From contig CAJTXS010000002.1 of NCBI GenBank assembly GCA_910583735.1, forward strand, positions 62,001 through 126,000: DNA of 64,000 bases, read 5' to 3'. The notes beneath the pieces are model-generated. The model was not told where the DNA came from and searched no databases. It was given only the letters and a program-made list of their open reading frames with translations. Positions 54,350 to 64,000 of the stretch are shown here, in pieces. This DNA is from an uncultured Christensenella sp. (lineage in GTDB: Bacteria; Bacillota; Clostridia; Christensenellales; UBA3700). How positions within the stretch are numbered: position 1 is the stretch's first letter; each line of letters begins with the position of its first letter. The position numbers and the translations under genes were made by a program.

Positions 54350-54816
54350 GATTGCTCCTCTCCTGCAAGCGATTTTTCTCCTACGAGTACTGCGTACATA
54401 TAATCGTCCAGCCTCAAGGCGAGTTTTCGTCCCGCGGCAGTCTCCACGAGATATACGCCTGAAATATCGCCGATATACATCTTTTCCGCGCCCGCCCCGC
54501 CGTCGTATGCGCTCACTCGCTTAATATCCTCGCATGAGATGTCCGCCAGCTCTTTACTCTTTCCGATGATTTTCTTACTCACCTTGAGCTTGCTGTCGCG
54601 CAATAAATACTCGTAAGAATATACGATATGCAGCGTTATTCTCCTCATTACTAGGCTCGCAACGACACAGGCAGCCGTCGCAGCGAAAAATATCGGCTTA
54701 AATAGCCCCGCCGCAGCGCTTAATATGGCGGCAATGTCGGCGGCAATCGCAGCTATCAGCAGCGCCGCACGCAGAGGCTTGTATTTATATTGCTCGTATT
54801 CCTTTATATAAGTCAT
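54346..54816 (-). CDS. Small membrane protein with PH-like C-terminal region, function unknown
   Basis: Start at 54816 (MTYIKEYEQYKYKPLR), whose ATG overlaps the mutS2 stop (ATGA); a longer frame would extend into mutS2. The 156-residue protein has two membrane helices (about 18-60) and a beta-rich tail (VSKKIIGKSKELADISCEDI ... GVYLVETAAGRKLALRLDDY) like bacterial PH-type domains. Four-base overlaps on both sides place it firmly in the operon. Its job is unknown. Confidence 0.75.
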   Translation of the reverse strand: MTYIKEYEQYKYKPLRAALLIAAIAADIAAILSAAAGLFKPIFFAATAACVVASLVMRRITLHIVYSYEYLLRDSKLKVSKKIIGKSKELADISCEDIKRVSAYDGGAGAEKMYIGDISGVYLVETAAGRKLALRLDDYMYAVLVGEKSLAGEEQS

Positions 54817-57164
54817 TCCAGTCTCGCGACAGTCACGCCGCTGTCTCCCTCGCCGTACTTGCCTTCTCGAAACTCTTTGACGCATGAGTGCGCGCCGAGC
54901 ATTCTGCGCACCGCCATGCGCAGAGCTCCGCTACCCTTACCGTGCACGACGGTAATCTCGGGATAGCCCGCTCGCAGCGCTTCCTCGATGTATCTGTCCA
55001 GATTGTATTCCGCCTCGTCGCAAGTCTGACCGCGCAGATCTATCTCCGCGCTCACATGCTCGCGCAGCGCGACGTCGGGCACAGGCTTTCGCATAAGCGA
55101 TTGAAGCTCTCTCTCCGACTTAATCTTATATACGTCGTCCTCGCCGACCATAGCGGTAATTACGCCCGCTTTGACCTTATATTCTTTCTTTTTAACATTG
55201 TAAGAGCATACTTTTGCTCTCCCTGCAAGCGACTTGACATACACTTCGTCGCCTATCGATATTTCTCCCGCCTCTTTCTTAACCGCGTCTTTGCCCGAGA
55301 CAGCGCCGATTTCTCCTCTTGCTATCTCGTTCTTAATCCGTCTCGCCTCGAACAGCGCGCGCTCGTCGCCCTCTTTCACTTTCTCCTTAAGTTTCTCGAC
55401 CAGCTCTTCCGCCTGCTCGGTATAGTCGATAAGCAGCTCCTTGTATCCCTTCCTCATCTTCTCCTCGAGCTTAACTCTGACGTCCTCGCATCTGTCGCGC
55501 TCCGCCTTAGCCTCTAAGGCGTATCTGTCGCTCTCTTGCCTGCGTCTCTTAGCTTCCGCAAGCTCCTCTTCCGCCTCTCGCAAAGCGACTTCGGCGCTGC
55601 GCAGCAGTTCGTTAAGTCTGATTTTATCGGGAGAGACAAGCGATATTGCACGCTCTGTAACAGATTTAGGCAATCCTAGGGCGGCTGCCGTCTCGAGTGC
55701 GTTAGACGCGCCCGCTACTCCTGCAACCAACTTATAAGTAGGGCGATAGGTCTTGGGATTAAAGTCCATCGAGGCGTTGCTTATACCGCTCGTGCGGGAG
55801 GAAAACGCCTTCAACTCGTCGTAATGCGATGTGGCTATACATCTGCAACCGCTCGCAAGCAAGTATTCGATGCATGCTACGGCGAGCGCGCTGCCTTCCT
55901 GCGGGTCGGTGCCCGCGCCTATCTCGTCGAGCAGAACCAAGCTGCCGCCGTCCGCCCTCTTGAGTATCTCGGACACATTGGACATGTGCGAGGAGAATGT
56001 GGACAAGTTGCGCTCTATGCTCTGTAAGTCGCCTATGTCGCAATACACGCTGTCGAAGTAGGACAGCTCGCTGCCCTCTATGCACGGCACATACATGCCG
56101 CTCATCGCCATGAGAGTGAGCAGTCCGCACATCTTGAGCGACACCGTTTTGCCGCCCGTGTTGGGACCGGATATAATCATCACGTTGTACTCGCCGCCGA
56201 GGCTCATCGACACGGGCACAGCGGTAGCTGCGTCAAGCAATGGGTGCCTGCCGCCGTCTATCTTGATATAACCTCTGTCGTTGAGTATGGGAGCGACCGC
56301 CTTGACGGCTCTTGCGTACTTTGCCTTGGCAAATACCGCATCAAGCTCGGACAGTCTGCTACAGGCGTCTTCGATATTGTCGCTCTCGCTCCTTATCTGC
56401 GCAGTAAGCGCGGCAAGTATGCGCCTCTCCTCTTCTTCCGTCTGCGATTGCAATGACTTCAAGTCATTGTTGAGCTCGACTACTGCATAAGGTTCGATGT
56501 ATACAGTCGCGCCGCTCGCCGAGCGGTCGTGCAGCAGTCCCGCTACCGATGAGCGGCATTCAGCCTTGACAGGCAACACGTATCTACCCGACCTAACCGT
56601 AATTATAGCCTCTTGCAGATATTTGGATTTGCCTGCAATCAAGTATGAATTGAGCTTTGCTCTCACCGCCTCGCTCGCCTGCCTCACGGCATATCTCAAT
56701 CGTCTCAGTTCGTCGGAAGCATTGTCGCTCAACTCGCCTTCGCCTGCAATACTGTCCGTAATACACTTCTCGAGATATCCGTCTAAAGCAATGCCGCCCG
56801 CAATCTCTTTAATTATCGTAATAGCGGAATCGTTAATTGCGCATATAGCCGAGCGAGCTACCCTCGCCGCACGCATGGCGTCGCCCACGCTCTTGATCTG
56901 CGCTATGCTAAGCACGGACATCTTCCTTGCAAGGTCGAGACAGTCCGCTATGCTATTATATCCCATATCGGGCGATACACAATGCTCGTACAGAATTTTG
57001 TCCGCCTCGCGCGTCTGCTCAAGCATGTGCAATGCTTGCTCATAGCTATCAGCGGGAGAAGAGCTATTAACTTGCCTTGCCGCTTCGCTTCCGCAGCAAT
57101 AGCGAGAGAGCTCTCCTAGCACCTTCCCGTATTCCAAAGCAGTCAAAGTCTTATTGTCCGTCAC
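54813..57164 (-). CDS. mutS2: MutS2 endonuclease / ribosome-collision factor
   Basis: A 783-residue protein: MutS core and clamp helices, Walker A SGPNTGGKTVSLKMCG, Walker B LVLLDEIGAGTDPQEGSALA, a long coiled coil (about 515-620) and a C-terminal Smr nuclease domain (EIDLRGQTCDEAEYNLDRYI, VVHGKGSGALRMAV). MutS2 splits collided ribosomes and limits recombination. It overlaps the U32 gene upstream by 4 bases. Confidence 0.96.
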   Translation of the reverse strand: MTDNKTLTALEYGKVLGELSRYCCGSEAARQVNSSSPADSYEQALHMLEQTREADKILYEHCVSPDMGYNSIADCLDLARKMSVLSIAQIKSVGDAMRAARVARSAICAINDSAITIIKEIAGGIALDGYLEKCITDSIAGEGELSDNASDELRRLRYAVRQASEAVRAKLNSYLIAGKSKYLQEAIITVRSGRYVLPVKAECRSSVAGLLHDRSASGATVYIEPYAVVELNNDLKSLQSQTEEEERRILAALTAQIRSESDNIEDACSRLSELDAVFAKAKYARAVKAVAPILNDRGYIKIDGGRHPLLDAATAVPVSMSLGGEYNVMIISGPNTGGKTVSLKMCGLLTLMAMSGMYVPCIEGSELSYFDSVYCDIGDLQSIERNLSTFSSHMSNVSEILKRADGGSLVLLDEIGAGTDPQEGSALAVACIEYLLASGCRCIATSHYDELKAFSSRTSGISNASMDFNPKTYRPTYKLVAGVAGASNALETAAALGLPKSVTERAISLVSPDKIRLNELLRSAEVALREAEEELAEAKRRRQESDRYALEAKAERDRCEDVRVKLEEKMRKGYKELLIDYTEQAEELVEKLKEKVKEGDERALFEARRIKNEIARGEIGAVSGKDAVKKEAGEISIGDEVYVKSLAGRAKVCSYNVKKKEYKVKAGVITAMVGEDDVYKIKSERELQSLMRKPVPDVALREHVSAEIDLRGQTCDEAEYNLDRYIEEALRAGYPEITVVHGKGSGALRMAVRRMLGAHSCVKEFREGKYGEGDSGVTVARLE

Positions 57165-59419
57165 TTCACACCTCTGAGCAAGTGCCCCGCGCTGCCGCCC
57201 TCACACTTCTTACCGCGCAAATACGCGTCGATTATATTCTTCGCATCGTCTAAGCTATAGCCCGTCACATCGAGAAGATATCTGCAAGCGTTCAACTTAA
57301 TACCGTCCCTGCCCGCGATATTGATAATATCGGGATTGAGCAACTCGAAGTAACAATCGGATATCTTTATGCGCCTTAATAGATACTCTCCGTAAGCGTC
57401 GCTGTATTTCATATCCGAGCTCCACTTACAATCGCCGCAACTGCCGCCGTTAATGAGCTTACCGGGACAATGCGTCAACGTCATAACGGGCGGACGACCG
57501 TATGCGTATACTATGGGATCAGGCAATGCGTTAAGCTCGGATACATTTAGCTCAAGCGACGCCGCGTAATCGTCTACGCCAAGTCGCGCTATACAATTCT
57601 TGTTATAAATATTCAGCCCCGTACCGCCTATTACTTGCATATTAAATTGCCTTGCAAGATATAGCGCGCCGATATTATCGCAATACAATCCGACTAAGTT
57701 ATCCCTTATTTTCGATATCGCAGCTTTAACTATCGACATATCGGCAACTCTGATTATCTTGGGAATAGCCATATATATTCTTGAATTATTCTCAAATAAG
57801 CCGCTTTTCATAATATAATCAATGTTTTCAGCTCGATAATCTGCAATTTGCAATATGCAATCGATATTATTCTCCGCGCAGAGCTTAAGTATAGCGATAT
57901 TATCGGACATTACAATCAGGCGCGACATACCATGCTTTGCTCCGCCCTCATTTCGCCCCATCGCCGCAAGAGGTTGCACATAATCTACCCGAATAAGATT
58001 ATAATTATGCAATATATTGTATCGCAACTTTTCAACCGCACGCTTGCGCAAGTCGTTGATTACAGACAGCGGGACAAAGCAATCGCCGTCGATTTCCGCG
58101 CTTAAAGACACGCATTTCAACTCGCCGTTATCCTTATCCATGACGCCCGAAATATCGCTCTTGTCTGTCGCCCTGCTCTTAGCGGGCTGCGCTATATATT
58201 CGCTCTCTTCCCTTACGCTAACGCCCGATGCCGACAGAGTCAACGCGACGGCTTTTCCGACCGCCGCCTCTATAGCGGCGTCGAAAGGTATATATCTTTT
58301 TTCGATGCAGAGCTCTCTGTCCCTGCTCTCGTCGTAAGTGATACTTACGATATCGCCTGCGCGGTAGTTGTCGCTCTTGCACGGAATAACCAACGAGCCG
58401 CCGCGCCGCTCTATCTTATCCACTCTCATGCCGCCTATCTCTACGCCGCGCCTGCTTATCTTGATACCGTCGCCTACGGACAAATCGGGTATATCGCTCG
58501 TCTCTATCCTGCCTTTGCCCGCGCATATTATCTTGCCGACTTCTTCACCTGCATTATTTGCCATATCCCGAGATATAATGTCGCCGTTACCCCTGTCATA
58601 TCCGGGAATAAAGCCGCCTCTGTTGTACGCCCTCTTCAATTTCGAAAGAGCGGACTTATCGACAACACCGTCCAAGGCGTCCCTATATGCGCTCACGACT
58701 TCCGCAACATAATAAGGAGTCTTAAGTCTGCCCTCTATCTTACAGCTGTCTACGCCCGCGTCTTGCAACTTCTTCAAGTCGCTAATCCTACAGATATCCG
58801 ACGCGGACAGCAGATAGCCGCGATTGCCCCCGCAAGAGTATTCTCTCCTGCAAGGCTGATTGCACCTGCCTCTGTTGCCGCTGTCTCCACTCATGAAGGA
58901 TGACATCAGACATCCGCCCGAAAAAGATACGCACAGCGCGCCGTGTACGAAAACTTCTATCTCCAAACCGCTCTTTTTGACGCTTGCGATATCTTCAATG
59001 CGACACTCTCGCGACAGCACTATACGCTTAAAGCCCAATTCTTTGGCCATAAGCGCGCCTTCGAGGTTGTGGATACCCATCTGCGTACTGGCATGCAGCG
59101 GCACGCCGCTTGCTCTGAATATATCCATAGCTCCGATATCGGTCACTATGAATGCGTCCGCCCCAGCGTCCGCCGCAGCGCGCACCCTAAGGCGCAACAT
59201 ATCCATTTCCTTATCCTTAACGCATGTGTTAAAAGCGATATAGACCTTTACCCCGTACAGGTGGCAAAAGTCTATATACTGTGATATATTTTCGCTGTTA
59301 AAGTTGTCGGCTTTTGCTCTGGCATTGAACAAATCCATGCCCAAGTACACCGCATCCGCGCCCGAATATACCGCCGCCTTAAGCGACGCGGCATTGCCTG
59401 CGGGAGCGAGGAGCTCCAT
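57161..59419 (-). CDS. U32 family peptidase with DUF3656
   Basis: A 752-residue protein of the long YhbU/RlhA-like type. N-terminal MELLAPAGNAASLKAAVYSG and AVYLGMDLFNARAKA; the U32 signature is EVFVHGALCVSFSGGCLMSS followed by cysteines in GRCNQPCRREYSC. The C-terminal half corresponds to DUF3656 plus another Cys set (CPGKLINGGSCGDC). Some relatives hydroxylate tRNA or rRNA rather than cut protein, with an iron-sulfur cluster. Starts directly at the pheT stop. Confidence 0.88.
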   Translation of the reverse strand: MELLAPAGNAASLKAAVYSGADAVYLGMDLFNARAKADNFNSENISQYIDFCHLYGVKVYIAFNTCVKDKEMDMLRLRVRAAADAGADAFIVTDIGAMDIFRASGVPLHASTQMGIHNLEGALMAKELGFKRIVLSRECRIEDIASVKKSGLEIEVFVHGALCVSFSGGCLMSSFMSGDSGNRGRCNQPCRREYSCGGNRGYLLSASDICRISDLKKLQDAGVDSCKIEGRLKTPYYVAEVVSAYRDALDGVVDKSALSKLKRAYNRGGFIPGYDRGNGDIISRDMANNAGEEVGKIICAGKGRIETSDIPDLSVGDGIKISRRGVEIGGMRVDKIERRGGSLVIPCKSDNYRAGDIVSITYDESRDRELCIEKRYIPFDAAIEAAVGKAVALTLSASGVSVREESEYIAQPAKSRATDKSDISGVMDKDNGELKCVSLSAEIDGDCFVPLSVINDLRKRAVEKLRYNILHNYNLIRVDYVQPLAAMGRNEGGAKHGMSRLIVMSDNIAILKLCAENNIDCILQIADYRAENIDYIMKSGLFENNSRIYMAIPKIIRVADMSIVKAAISKIRDNLVGLYCDNIGALYLARQFNMQVIGGTGLNIYNKNCIARLGVDDYAASLELNVSELNALPDPIVYAYGRPPVMTLTHCPGKLINGGSCGDCKWSSDMKYSDAYGEYLLRRIKISDCYFELLNPDIINIAGRDGIKLNACRYLLDVTGYSLDDAKNIIDAYLRGKKCEGGSAGHLLRGVK

Positions 59420-61810
59420 TTACCTCAGCACGGCACCCAGCTCGGAGTGCAATTTTTCCGTAATCTTGTCCATACGCGAAGTAATATCCGCGTCTGTAAG
59501 CGTCTTGTCGTCCGCTCTGAATACGAGATTGAGCGCAACGCTCTTCTTATCGGCAAGCAGCAGCTTGTTGCGATAGACGTCGAATACGCTAACTTCCTTG
59601 AGCAGACCGCCGCCCGCCTTCTTGATAGATGCGATTATCTGCGCGGCAGTTACGTCCTCTTCCACCACGATAGCAATATCGCGCTCGACGGGCGGGAACT
59701 TACTGACATGCTCGAATACGTACTTCCTGCGAGCGCACTTATGCAGCATATCGATATCCAACTCCGCTATATACAGCCTTTCGTCCACATTGAACGCAGC
59801 CGATACGTCGCGGTGCACTTCGCCTATATATCCCAGCGTCTTACCGCCTGCGGCTATGATATCCGCGCTCCTGCCCGCGTGCAGATAAGGCAATGTAGAC
59901 CTCTCGTACGACGCGTCTATGCCGAAAGCGCTCAATATATTCTCTATCGCGCCCTTGACGGTGTAGAAGTCCTCGTCTTTTCCGTATGCGCCGAGCGCCA
60001 ATCTCTCCGACTGCTCGGGCAACTCGCCGTCTCCTTTGAAGTATACGCTTGCCGCCTCGTACAGTCTTGCCGTGCGGATAGACTTGAGACAGTTGCTTGA
60101 CAGCGTCGATATCATGGAATATGCAAGCGTGGTGCGCATGCGCGACATATCCTCGCCCAAAGGATTGAGTAACTCTACGCCGCTGCGCAAAACGTCGTCC
60201 TCGGGCAACATCAATACATCGCACGCCTTGGGCGAGACGAAGGAATAAGTCAATATCTCGTTATACCCCGCAGCGACGCACAGTCTCTTGACAAGGTCGG
60301 TATCGGCTATTCGCAATCCCTTTCCGCCCACGGTCTGCTCGCCCTTCTCCATGAGAGTGCCTTTAATCTTGTCATAACCGTAGAAGCGTATCACTTCCTC
60401 GGCAAGGTCGTTGACATTCTCGAGGTCTTCCCTTCCCGCGGGAGGAGTGCAAACAATCTTATCCCCGTCGCGCTCCACTTTTATCCTAAGCGCGCCGAGT
60501 ATCCTTACAGCTTCGTCTGCGGGGACTTCTACGCCGAGTATGCCGTTAATGCGGCTGAGCGTAGTCTCTATCGTCTTAGCATCTGCCTGTCCGTCCGATA
60601 CGTCTATCAAGCCCTGCGCTATAGCGCCGCAACCGAGCTCTTGCACGAGGTGCAGCGCGCGCCGCACGCCTATCTCCTGTAGCGAGCTGTCCACGCCCTT
60701 CTCGTATCTTGCGGAAGAGTCCGACCTAAGTCCCAGCCCGCGCGACGTACGACGCACGCTGTCTCTTGCAAATTTAGCGCTCTCGAATATCACAGCCGCG
60801 GTATCTTCTCTGATGCCGCTGTTCTCGCCGCCCATAACTCCCGCTATCGCGCAAGCCTTAACCGCGTCGGATATCACCAATATATCTCCGTTCAAAGTAT
60901 ATTCTTTACCGTCGAGCGCGACTATCTTTTCGCCGTCGCCCGCGCGCCTGACGTCTATCTTCGCCCCTTCGATATCGCGCATGTCGAATGCGTGCATAGG
61001 CTGACCTATCTCTGTAAGTACGTAATTGGTGATGTCTACCAGATTGCATATAGGTCTTATGCCCACAGACTTAAGTCTGCGCCTGATATATTCGGGCGAG
61101 GGCGCAATCTTCACGTCCGTGACCGCTGCCGCCATATATCTGGGACAAAGCGCCTTGTCTTGCACATTAACCTTAACGTAATCGCTTACGCTCGACTTAC
61201 CGCTCGCGCCGTAAGACAAATCGGGCATCTTAAGCGGCTTATTGAGTATCGCAGCTACCTCGCCCGCTATACCGAGCACACTGTTGCAATCCCCTCTGTT
61301 GGCGGTGACCGCGACATCGAGTACGACGTCGTCGTAGCCGAGCACGTCGTTGATGTCTGTGCCAAGAGGCATCGTCTCGCCGTTCATAATCAGTATACCG
61401 TATACGCCGGCTCCCTTGTAATCGCTCTCGCTCAATCCCAGCTCTTCGCCGCTGCACATCATGCCGCACGAAGTTACGCCTCTGAGTTTACCCGTCTTGA
61501 TATGCTTGCCGTCCGGCAAGATCGCGCCGTCGGTCGCAATCGGGACTATATCTCCCACCGATATATTGCTCGCGCCCGTAACTATCTGCAGCGACTTATC
61601 GCCGATATCCACGCTGCATACTACCAGTTTGTCCGCGTCGGGGTGTTTCTCTATAGCATCAATCCTACCGAGCACTACGCCCTTAATAGCTGCGCGTTGG
61701 TCTATTATTTCCTCAACTTCGAAGCCCGTATTGACCAATCTGTCCGCAAGCTCCTCCGCGGGTATGTCTATATCTACAAAGTCCTTTAACCAGTTGAGAG
61801 TTACTTTCAT
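59420..61810 (-). CDS. pheT: Phenylalanyl-tRNA synthetase beta chain
   Basis: A 796-residue protein with the full domain set: tRNA-binding OB domain (about 40-150, GVVLGRIDAIEKHPDADKLV), B3/B4 editing region, B5 (NGILGVEVPADEAVRILGAL), core and C-terminal FDX-ACB domain (VSKFPPVERDIAIVVEEDVT). It forms the alpha2beta2 enzyme with PheS. It overlaps pheS by 4 bases. Confidence 0.97.
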   Translation of the reverse strand: MKVTLNWLKDFVDIDIPAEELADRLVNTGFEVEEIIDQRAAIKGVVLGRIDAIEKHPDADKLVVCSVDIGDKSLQIVTGASNISVGDIVPIATDGAILPDGKHIKTGKLRGVTSCGMMCSGEELGLSESDYKGAGVYGILIMNGETMPLGTDINDVLGYDDVVLDVAVTANRGDCNSVLGIAGEVAAILNKPLKMPDLSYGASGKSSVSDYVKVNVQDKALCPRYMAAAVTDVKIAPSPEYIRRRLKSVGIRPICNLVDITNYVLTEIGQPMHAFDMRDIEGAKIDVRRAGDGEKIVALDGKEYTLNGDILVISDAVKACAIAGVMGGENSGIREDTAAVIFESAKFARDSVRRTSRGLGLRSDSSARYEKGVDSSLQEIGVRRALHLVQELGCGAIAQGLIDVSDGQADAKTIETTLSRINGILGVEVPADEAVRILGALRIKVERDGDKIVCTPPAGREDLENVNDLAEEVIRFYGYDKIKGTLMEKGEQTVGGKGLRIADTDLVKRLCVAAGYNEILTYSFVSPKACDVLMLPEDDVLRSGVELLNPLGEDMSRMRTTLAYSMISTLSSNCLKSIRTARLYEAASVYFKGDGELPEQSERLALGAYGKDEDFYTVKGAIENILSAFGIDASYERSTLPYLHAGRSADIIAAGGKTLGYIGEVHRDVSAAFNVDERLYIAELDIDMLHKCARRKYVFEHVSKFPPVERDIAIVVEEDVTAAQIIASIKKAGGGLLKEVSVFDVYRNKLLLADKKSVALNLVFRADDKTLTDADITSRMDKITEKLHSELGAVLR

Positions 61811-62844
61811 ATCTCCTCCTTAAAGCCCGATAAAAATCTCGCGTCGTTCTCGAAAAGTATGCGCATATCGGGTATGCCGTACTTGATCATGGCTATCCTC
61901 TCCACGCCCATTCCGAATGCAAAGCCGCTGTAAATATCGGGATCTATGCCGCTGTCGCGCAATACCGCGGGATTGACTACGCCCGCGCCGAGCACTTCTA
62001 TCCAGCCCGTCCCCTTGCATATCCTGCATCCCTTGCCGTGACATACGGGACAGGTGACGTCCACCTCTACGCTGGGCTCGGTAAACGGAAAGTACGAGGG
62101 GCGAAATCTTATCTTGGTCTTGGAATCAAACAGCTCTTTGGCTGCGCACTCCAGCGTACCCTTGAGGTCGCACAGCGTGATATTCTTGTCTACGACCAAG
62201 CCTTCTACCTGCTGGAACATGGGCGAGTGCGTGGCGTCGTCGTCGGGACGATAGACCTTACCCGGACATACCACTCTGATAGGCGGCTTGCTCTTGTCCA
62301 TAACTCTCGCCTGTACGGGCGATGTATGCGTGCGAAGCAGCACATCGGGAGTGATATAAAATGTATCCTGCATATCTCTTGCGGGATGGTCCTTAGGCAT
62401 GTTCATACGTCTGAAGTTGTAGTAATCGCTCTCTATCTCAGGACCTTGCTCTACGCTGAATCCCAGCGAGATAAATACCCTCAATATCTCCTCTCTCACC
62501 AGAGTGCAGGGGTGATAGCTACCGCGCTTAATGCCCTTGCCGCTCAATGTCACATCGATGCGCTCGTCTCTGATCTTGCGCTCGAGCTCCAATCTCTTGA
62601 GCAAAGCAAGCCTCAACTCTATCATGGACGCGATGGAATCTCTCGCCTCGTTGACGAGCTTGCCCACGCCGGGACGCTCCTCTGGCGGAATATCCTTGAG
62701 ACCGCGCAGCAGCGAAGTAAGTTCTCCGCTCTTGCCCAGCAGCCTGACGCGCATGTCGTTGACATCGCCCGCCTCGTTGCTCTCCTCCAACCTGCTCTTG
62801 GCATATGCCAGAATTTCTTGAATTTTTTCACTTATAACAGACAT
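61807..62844 (-). CDS. pheS: Phenylalanyl-tRNA synthetase alpha chain
   Basis: A 345-residue class II synthetase subunit: N-terminal coiled coil, motif 2 region HPARDMQDTFYI then LLRTHTSPVQARVM and VCPGKVYRPDDDATHSPMFQ, and motif 3 GFAFGMGVERIAMIKYGIPD. Charges tRNA-Phe. A Phe T-box leader precedes it. Confidence 0.97.
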   Translation of the reverse strand: MSVISEKIQEILAYAKSRLEESNEAGDVNDMRVRLLGKSGELTSLLRGLKDIPPEERPGVGKLVNEARDSIASMIELRLALLKRLELERKIRDERIDVTLSGKGIKRGSYHPCTLVREEILRVFISLGFSVEQGPEIESDYYNFRRMNMPKDHPARDMQDTFYITPDVLLRTHTSPVQARVMDKSKPPIRVVCPGKVYRPDDDATHSPMFQQVEGLVVDKNITLCDLKGTLECAAKELFDSKTKIRFRPSYFPFTEPSVEVDVTCPVCHGKGCRICKGTGWIEVLGAGVVNPAVLRDSGIDPDIYSGFAFGMGVERIAMIKYGIPDMRILFENDARFLSGFKEEI

Positions 62845-62860
62845 TTCTCTTCTCCGTCAT

Positions 62861-63108
62861 TATTATAAAAAGCGGCGCCCCATATTAGGGCGCCGCGCGC
62901 TGTACCACCTAACTTCGCCGATTGCAACAGTGTGCAATCCGCCTCGTTTCGTTATAACGGTCCGACCGTCCGCCACTACTCTCCGGATAGGATTTAAGAC
63001 GGAAGCTCCCGAGCGAATTCATCCCTATCCGACCGTCCGCCCTCACAGCCCTCGAAGCAGACTCTCTGACGCCTGATAATGTGGGATCACGTTCCCGTTC
63101 ATAGCTTT
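62861..63108 (-). promoter_or_regulatory. T-box riboswitch (tRNA-Phe) with terminator
   Basis: On the minus strand: stem I with AGAGAG, then a specifier region GAATTC (63020-63015) whose TTC is a Phe codon; the T-box bulge TGGT (62907-62904) inside AGGTGGTACAGCGCG, matching the ACCA end of tRNA-Phe; then a GC-rich terminator GCGGCGCCC / GGGCGCCGC (62872-62896) followed by T residues. Uncharged tRNA-Phe should favour the antiterminator. It controls pheS and probably all six genes behind it. Confidence 0.92.
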
Positions 63109-63114
63109 TAATAT

Positions 63115-63144
63115 ATATTATCATTATTTATATTGCCATTGCAA
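63115..63144 (-). promoter_or_regulatory. Promoter of the T-box-pheST transcript
   Basis: On the minus strand TTGCAA (63144-63139) and ATAATA or TAATAT (63121-63115) at a 17 to 18-base spacing, just before the T-box leader. Confidence 0.6.
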
Positions 63145-63202
63145 GGATTTTTTACCCCCTTGATACTCAACAAGGCGGCATATCGCTCATATTATATTAT
63201 AT

Positions 63203-63910
63203 ATGCCTTACTATTACGTCACCAAGAGCGAGCCGCGCCGTCGGCGCAAAAAGAAGAGCGTAAAATTCATCGCCGTTTTGCTCACCGTTACTCTGCTGCT
63301 CTGCGGACTGTTCTTCTATATGAATTACAACGCCACGCGCATAATCGAGCAACTCACGGCGGCGACTGTAAGGCAGCTAATCAACGATAAGATCAACGAG
63401 TCGCTCGACATGCTCGTGTCTGACTATCCCGTAGACTATCACCAATACGTCGACATTAAATACGGCTCGGACGGCAATGTATCGCTCATCAGCGCGGATA
63501 CGGTTAAGATCAATAAATTGATGTCGCAATATTCCACTCTGATACAGCAGCGAATCGTCACCATACGCGACGACGAAGTATGCGTCCCCGCGCTTGCATT
63601 CTGCGGATGGGCGCTGATTGCCAATCTCGGCGCGCCCGTTAGACTGCAAGTGGAAGCCGTAGGCAGCGCGCCGTGCAATTACCGCACCGAATTTAAGGAA
63701 GTAGGCATCAATCAAACCCTGCACAGCATCTACATAGACGTAGAGGCGGGCGTGGACATAGTATTGCCCGTCAACGACATTCGCATCACCGAGACCTCTT
63801 CCGTACTGGTATGCGAGAATATAATCGTAGGGAAAGTCCCCGACTTCTATCTGAAAGGCGGCGGCAATATGCTCTTACAAGGAAGCGGCAAATATTTATC
63901 TATTCGTTAG
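63203..63910 (+). CDS. yunB: Sporulation protein YunB
   Basis: A 235-residue protein: basic N-terminus (EPRRRRKKKS), one membrane helix (about 21-40), then the YunB domain, with GDGNVSLIS-like NVSLISADTVKINKLM, PALAFCGWALIANLGAPVRL, and GINQTLHSIYIDVEAGVDIV. In Bacillus it is made in the mother cell under sigma-E. CATATTAT at 63188-63195 resembles a sigma-E -10 box but sits only 7 bases before the ATG; no Shine-Dalgarno sequence is seen. Confidence 0.88.
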   Translation: MPYYYVTKSEPRRRRKKKSVKFIAVLLTVTLLLCGLFFYMNYNATRIIEQLTAATVRQLINDKINESLDMLVSDYPVDYHQYVDIKYGSDGNVSLISADTVKINKLMSQYSTLIQQRIVTIRDDEVCVPALAFCGWALIANLGAPVRLQVEAVGSAPCNYRTEFKEVGINQTLHSIYIDVEAGVDIVLPVNDIRITETSSVLVCENIIVGKVPDFYLKGGGNMLLQGSGKYLSIR

Positions 63911-64000
63911 CCGCCCGTCCGCACATTCTTAAACGCGTAATATTTACCTATTGATTTCCGTTAGAAAGCGCAACTTGAATTAAAGCAATATCAGCCTGCG

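Overview
The window reads as a chromosomal segment of an endospore-forming, Gram-positive-type (Bacillota/Clostridia-like) anaerobe. The evidence is the gene content: SepF, DivIVA, ScpA/ScpB, MutS2, RqcH, a PdaB-like deacetylase, GerW/YtfJ, YunB, a YhcN/YlaJ-like protein, a large Firmicutes-type SRP RNA, a T-box leader and a HrcA/CIRCE-type operator. NfnAB and a biotin-dependent decarboxylase operon fit anaerobic metabolism. A species cannot be named from this sequence. Most genes lie on the minus strand in tightly overlapping operons.

Layout. 0-9 kb: 3' part of rqcH; a minus operon yggS-sepF-lspA-rluD; a tandem-OB single-stranded DNA-binding protein; a PdaB-like deacetylase; the SRP RNA gene followed by a NYN-LOTUS protein; a SPOR-like membrane protein; dCMP deaminase. 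9-16 kb: CIRCE-controlled groES-groEL, divIVA-like gene, then galK-lgt divergent from galT. 16.2-18.2 kb: an AT-rich accessory patch with short tandem repeats, an unrecognised 324-residue protein behind a structured leader, and decayed coding fragments. 18.6-23.8 kb: a five-gene sodium-pump decarboxylase/transcarboxylase-like operon (two different carboxyltransferases, one biotin carrier, beta and gamma subunits).

24.4-29.7 kb: scpA-scpB, then ytfI-ytfJ-dacF-rluB with long overlaps, preceded by a site-2 protease. 29.7-38.6 kb: lysA, a WYL regulator, then a minus run tsaE-tsaB-rimI-alpha/beta hydrolase-murF-ddl-icd; the hydrolase appears to start at ATT and MurF carries an N-terminal membrane domain. 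38.6-44.2 kb: FMN riboswitch and ribU, a YhcN-like protein, a NadD-YqeK fusion, an orphan membrane protein, yhbY and obgE. 44.2-48.3 kb: nfnB-nfnA-nth-purA. 48.5-51.9 kb: a P-type ATPase with a 300-residue repeat-bearing N-terminal extension. 52-63.1 kb: one continuous chain pheS-pheT-U32 protease-mutS2-membrane protein-cysteine desulfurase-thiI behind a phenylalanine T-box. The window ends with yunB.

No CRISPR array, complete insertion sequence, intact tRNA, intact rRNA gene or replication origin was seen. The most unusual items are the mixed five-gene carboxyltransferase operon, the ATT-start hydrolase, the accessory patch at 16.2-18.2 kb, the variant CIRCE and SRP RNA loop, and the repeat-bearing ATPase.
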